A stretch of DNA of 27,173 bases. It comes from a virus. The DNA is taken from positions 1-27,173 of IMG/VR virus record IMGVR_UViG_3300042320_001225; one strand, 5' to 3'. The position numbers and the translations under genes are program-made. Shown here in pieces: positions 25,315-27,173 of the stretch; positions within the stretch are counted from its first letter, which is position 1; each line of letters opens with the position of its first letter. Under the pieces are notes generated by a model. The model saw only the letters and a program-made list of their open reading frames with translations, did not search any database and was not told the origin of the DNA.

Positions 25315-25692
25315 ATGTCGGACATAGTTGTTTCTACTGAGGGAAATGGTTCTTTAGTTTCTTCAGTTGTATCACTAGATATTGCAGCAGATTCCGATAT
25401 TGGTACAGGACAAATAGAAGTAATTGTTGCATCAGCAGGAGGAGGAGTGGCAAATCTATCAGATATTTTAGACGTAGATACGTCAAATTTAGATGGATCG
25501 ACTAACAAGTATGTAATGATATATGATGCGGTTTTACAAAAATATAAGTTTATAAATCCAGATGATATTTTAGATGCTTCTGTTGGAATAACAACAACTG
25601 ATCCTACTCCTGTAGGAATGTCAACAGCAACCATAAATTACTTGGATGATGTATTGGATAATAAAATTGATCTAGATGCTGGGGAATGGTAA
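25315..25692 (+). CDS. Small virion-type protein, 125 aa, unknown function
   Basis: Residues 1-40 (MSDIVVSTEGNGSLVSSVV) look like beta strands. The middle has NLSDILDVDTSNLDGSTNKY, then VMIYDAVLQKYKFINPDDIL, a segment type common in cyanophage tail-fibre-associated proteins, where a parameter-list phrase leads to a D-x-x-x-KYKFxxP turn. The C-terminus TINYLDDVLDNKIDLDAGEW is acidic. It is a strongly acidic, Cys-free protein with no membrane segment. It starts 1 nt after the preceding stop (TAAAATG), indicating coupling, and precedes the fibre gene. It is likely a minor tail or fibre-attachment protein, by context only. Confidence 0.65.
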   Translation: MSDIVVSTEGNGSLVSSVVSLDIAADSDIGTGQIEVIVASAGGGVANLSDILDVDTSNLDGSTNKYVMIYDAVLQKYKFINPDDILDASVGITTTDPTPVGMSTATINYLDDVLDNKIDLDAGEW

Positions 25693-25695
25693 AAT

Positions 25696-25703
25696 TCTAA
25701 ATA
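25696..25703 (+). promoter_or_regulatory. Possible variant late promoter TCTAAATA before the fibre gene
   Basis: This is the same octamer as at 323-330, one base from TATAAATA. T4 spacing gives a start near 25709 and a 31-nt leader to ATG 25740. It is weak evidence because the octamer also occurs in gp8 coding sequence. Confidence 0.3.
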
Positions 25704-25739
25704 ATTGGGAACGAAAAAAATAATTTACCCATAATTCCT

Positions 25740-27173
25740 ATGACTGCTCCAGTTATTCAGTTTAAAAGAGGTCTGTTTAGCAACTTACCTGGTTTAAGAG
25801 CAGGTGAACCAGGATTTACTACGGACAAGTATGATCTTTATGTTGGTATTGACAGTACCACGAATGGAAATAAATTCTTTGGATCACACCGCTATTGGAC
25901 AAAAGAAACAACATCAGCAGGTTCTGGTCTAAATCTTGTTGAGGGCACAGAAAATGGTGATAATACTATTACTCTGAAGGCACCAGCAAGTATTCCTGCA
26001 AATTATACAATTACTTTTCCAAGTGCTATTGTAACCGATGGTTATTTAAAGGTTGCAAGTGATGGAACTCTTTCTTGGGCACCAAATCTTACATCATCAA
26101 CACTATCAATTAGCGGAATTTCAACGCTAGGTCAAGCACTTGCTACAACAGTAAGTGCTACTGGTATTATTACCGCATCCTCATTCTCTGGTTCTGGTTC
26201 AGGACTAACTGCAGGAACAGTTCCAGTATCTGCTTTAGATATTGATGGTGCTACTGCAGCAACAGGATTGACATCAGATGACTTATTCATCATTGATGAT
26301 GGTGCTGGTGGTACTAATAAGAAGTTAACAGCACAGCAACTTTCAGATTATGTTCTAGGTGGTTCTGGCGGTGCTACCTTCCCTGCAATTACTGTAACAG
26401 GTATTGCTACAATCAATACCTTAAAGGCAACTACATCAACAACCACAGGTATTGCAACAGCATCTTCATTTAGAGGTTCTGATTTCCGCGATACTGATGG
26501 ATCATTAGTTCCTCTTGTTGGTGTTTCTTCTGCTTCTGCTCATACTGGACTAGTTACTGCATTCAAATTTACTGGAACAGGTCTTGAAGAGTATACAGTA
26601 GCAAATGAAATTGCAACAATTAAGATTTCTGGTGTTGCTGCTTCAACTTATACAACGAATGAAGTCTTTACTGCAACTCAAGGTCAGACATCATTTAACT
26701 TTACTGCTGGTTATGAAGATGGATTTGTTGATGTATATTTAAATGGTATTCGTTTAATTAGTGGTACAGACTTTACTGCTAATAATGGTGCTGATGTAGT
26801 CTTAGCATCTGGAGCAACTGCTGGTGATGAACTAGAAGTTGTTTCATTCAAAGAACTTGGCGATGTATTCTCACTAAACAACCTAAGACTTGCTGGTGGT
26901 TTAAGAGTAACTGGAGTTGTAACTGCTACTAGTTTTAATGGTGCATTAAATCAAACTGCAGGTGTTTCTACTGTTGGACAACTTTCAGCAGTTACAGTAA
27001 ATGCTTCAGGCATCGTTACAGCATCTTCGTTCAGTGGTTCTGGTTCAGGTCTATCTGCTGGTACAGTTCCTGCTTCAGCAATTGATATTGATGGAGCTAC
27101 TGCTGCTACTGCTCTAACGTCAGATGATCTATTCCTAATCGATGATGGCGCAGGTGGTACTAATAAGAAGTTA
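25740..27173 (+). CDS. Tail-fibre-like protein with Mtd-type N-terminus, 3' truncated by the window
   Basis: The frame is open from ATG 25740 to the window end (478 codons, no stop). The head MTAPVIQFKRGLFSNLPGLR, then AGEPGFTTDKYDLYVGID and FFGSHRYW, matches the short phage-fibre N-terminal module that resembles the major tropism determinant N-terminal domain and probably attaches the fibre to the baseplate. After a TITFPSAIVTDGYLKV linker, the shaft is low-complexity beta sequence rich in GI(S/A)T and TASSF units. Near 303-373 is the module FTATQGQTSFNFTAGYEDG with VDVYLNGIRLISGTDF, which occurs in many phage fibres. A 54-residue block is repeated at 143-196 and 425-478. The receptor-binding tip and any chaperone domain lie outside the window. 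Confidence 0.85.
   Translation, partial: MTAPVIQFKRGLFSNLPGLRAGEPGFTTDKYDLYVGIDSTTNGNKFFGSHRYWTKETTSAGSGLNLVEGTENGDNTITLKAPASIPANYTITFPSAIVTDGYLKVASDGTLSWAPNLTSSTLSISGISTLGQALATTVSATGIITASSFSGSGSGLTAGTVPVSALDIDGATAATGLTSDDLFIIDDGAGGTNKKLTAQQLSDYVLGGSGGATFPAITVTGIATINTLKATTSTTTGIATASSFRGSDFRDTDGSLVPLVGVSSASAHTGLVTAFKFTGTGLEEYTVANEIATIKISGVAASTYTTNEVFTATQGQTSFNFTAGYEDGFVDVYLNGIRLISGTDFTANNGADVVLASGATAGDELEVVSFKELGDVFSLNNLRLAGGLRVTGVVTATSFNGALNQTAGVSTVGQLSAVTVNASGIVTASSFSGSGSGLSAGTVPASAIDIDGATAATALTSDDLFLIDDGAGGTNKKL
26166..26327 (+). repeat. 54-codon fibre shaft repeat, copy 1
   Basis: It encodes 54 residues from IITASSFSGSGSGLTAGTVP to DDGAGGTNKKL. Comparison by eye with copy 2 gives 48 of 54 residues identical, while many third codon positions differ. 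Copies are exactly 846 nt (282 codons) apart. Confidence 0.85.
27012..27173 (+). repeat. 54-codon fibre shaft repeat, copy 2 (runs to the window edge)
   Basis: It encodes IVTASSFSGSGSGLSAGTVP to DDGAGGTNKKL in the same frame as copy 1. The window ends at the last codon of the compared block, so the true repeat may be longer; in copy 1 it continues into TAQQLSDYVLGG. Confidence 0.85.

Noticed and set aside
25179-25634. 151-aa minus-strand open frame
   Set aside because: It lies wholly antisense to two well-supported + strand genes, has a Cys/Ser/Thr-rich composition typical of an AT-rich shadow frame, and shows no motif.
25740-27173. Diversity-generating retroelement, suggested by the Mtd-like fibre N-terminus
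   Set aside because: No reverse transcriptase, template repeat or adenine-targeted variable repeat is visible. Only the N-terminal attachment module is Mtd-like. The C-terminus lies outside the window.
26166-27173. CRISPR-like or transposon-like direct repeats in the fibre gene
   Set aside because: The repeats are in frame, coding, exactly codon-spaced and differ at synonymous sites, so they are protein-domain repeats.

Overview
The window is a late structural region of a T4-like contractile-tailed phage, most likely a marine cyanophage (a Prochlorococcus/Synechococcus myovirus). The evidence is the T4 baseplate-wedge series gp25-gp6-gp7-gp8 in order on the + strand, T4-type late promoter octamers (NATAAATA) at gene junctions, A+T-rich DNA, and large beta-rich tail proteins with a DUF4815-type protein and a fibre that begins with an IQFKRG / AGEPGF / YDLYVG head. 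The host is inferred from resemblance to known cyanophages. No host gene is visible.

Region 1 (1-2541) is an accessory segment. It holds the 3' end of a probable radical-SAM (twitch/SPASM-like) protein, a GT-A-fold glycosyltransferase-like gene, three small genes (54, 47 and 44 aa, the last with a likely membrane helix) ending at a strong intrinsic terminator (1693-1726), a Trp-rich 207-aa protein of unknown function whose ATG directly follows the terminator T-tract, and a small acidic 46-aa ORF. An intergenic stem-loop plus a 12-bp palindrome lies at 335-371.

Region 2 (2523-24760) is the baseplate operon. Two tandem late promoter octamers precede gp25 (GTG start). Next come gp6 (1-nt overlap), a 2732-aa gp7 homologue, an extra 1045-aa structural protein, gp8 (512 aa) and a 2330-aa DUF4815-type virion protein. 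Gaps are short (3 to 24 nt). NATAAATA octamers overlapping the preceding stop codon precede the 1045-aa gene and gp8.

Region 3 (24757-27173) holds a 64-aa coiled-coil protein coupled by an ATGA overlap, a 113-aa baseplate-upper-protein-like beta protein, a 125-aa small structural-type protein, and the first 478 codons of a repeat-bearing tail-fibre protein that runs off the window.

The most striking observation is the construction of the giant proteins. The gp7 homologue keeps two sequence blocks recognisable from T4 gp7, but they are separated by roughly 2000 residues instead of about a hundred. The inserted DNA encodes repeated beta-rich modules (GG-x-GY type, HG-GEE-Y-YYxIK type, DEIIxYTG type) and one YHYH-like domain. 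Related modules recur in the 1045-aa protein, and single copies of some occur in gp8 and the 2330-aa protein, so one module pool appears to have enlarged several neighbouring baseplate genes. No tRNA, CRISPR array, insertion sequence or integrase was seen.
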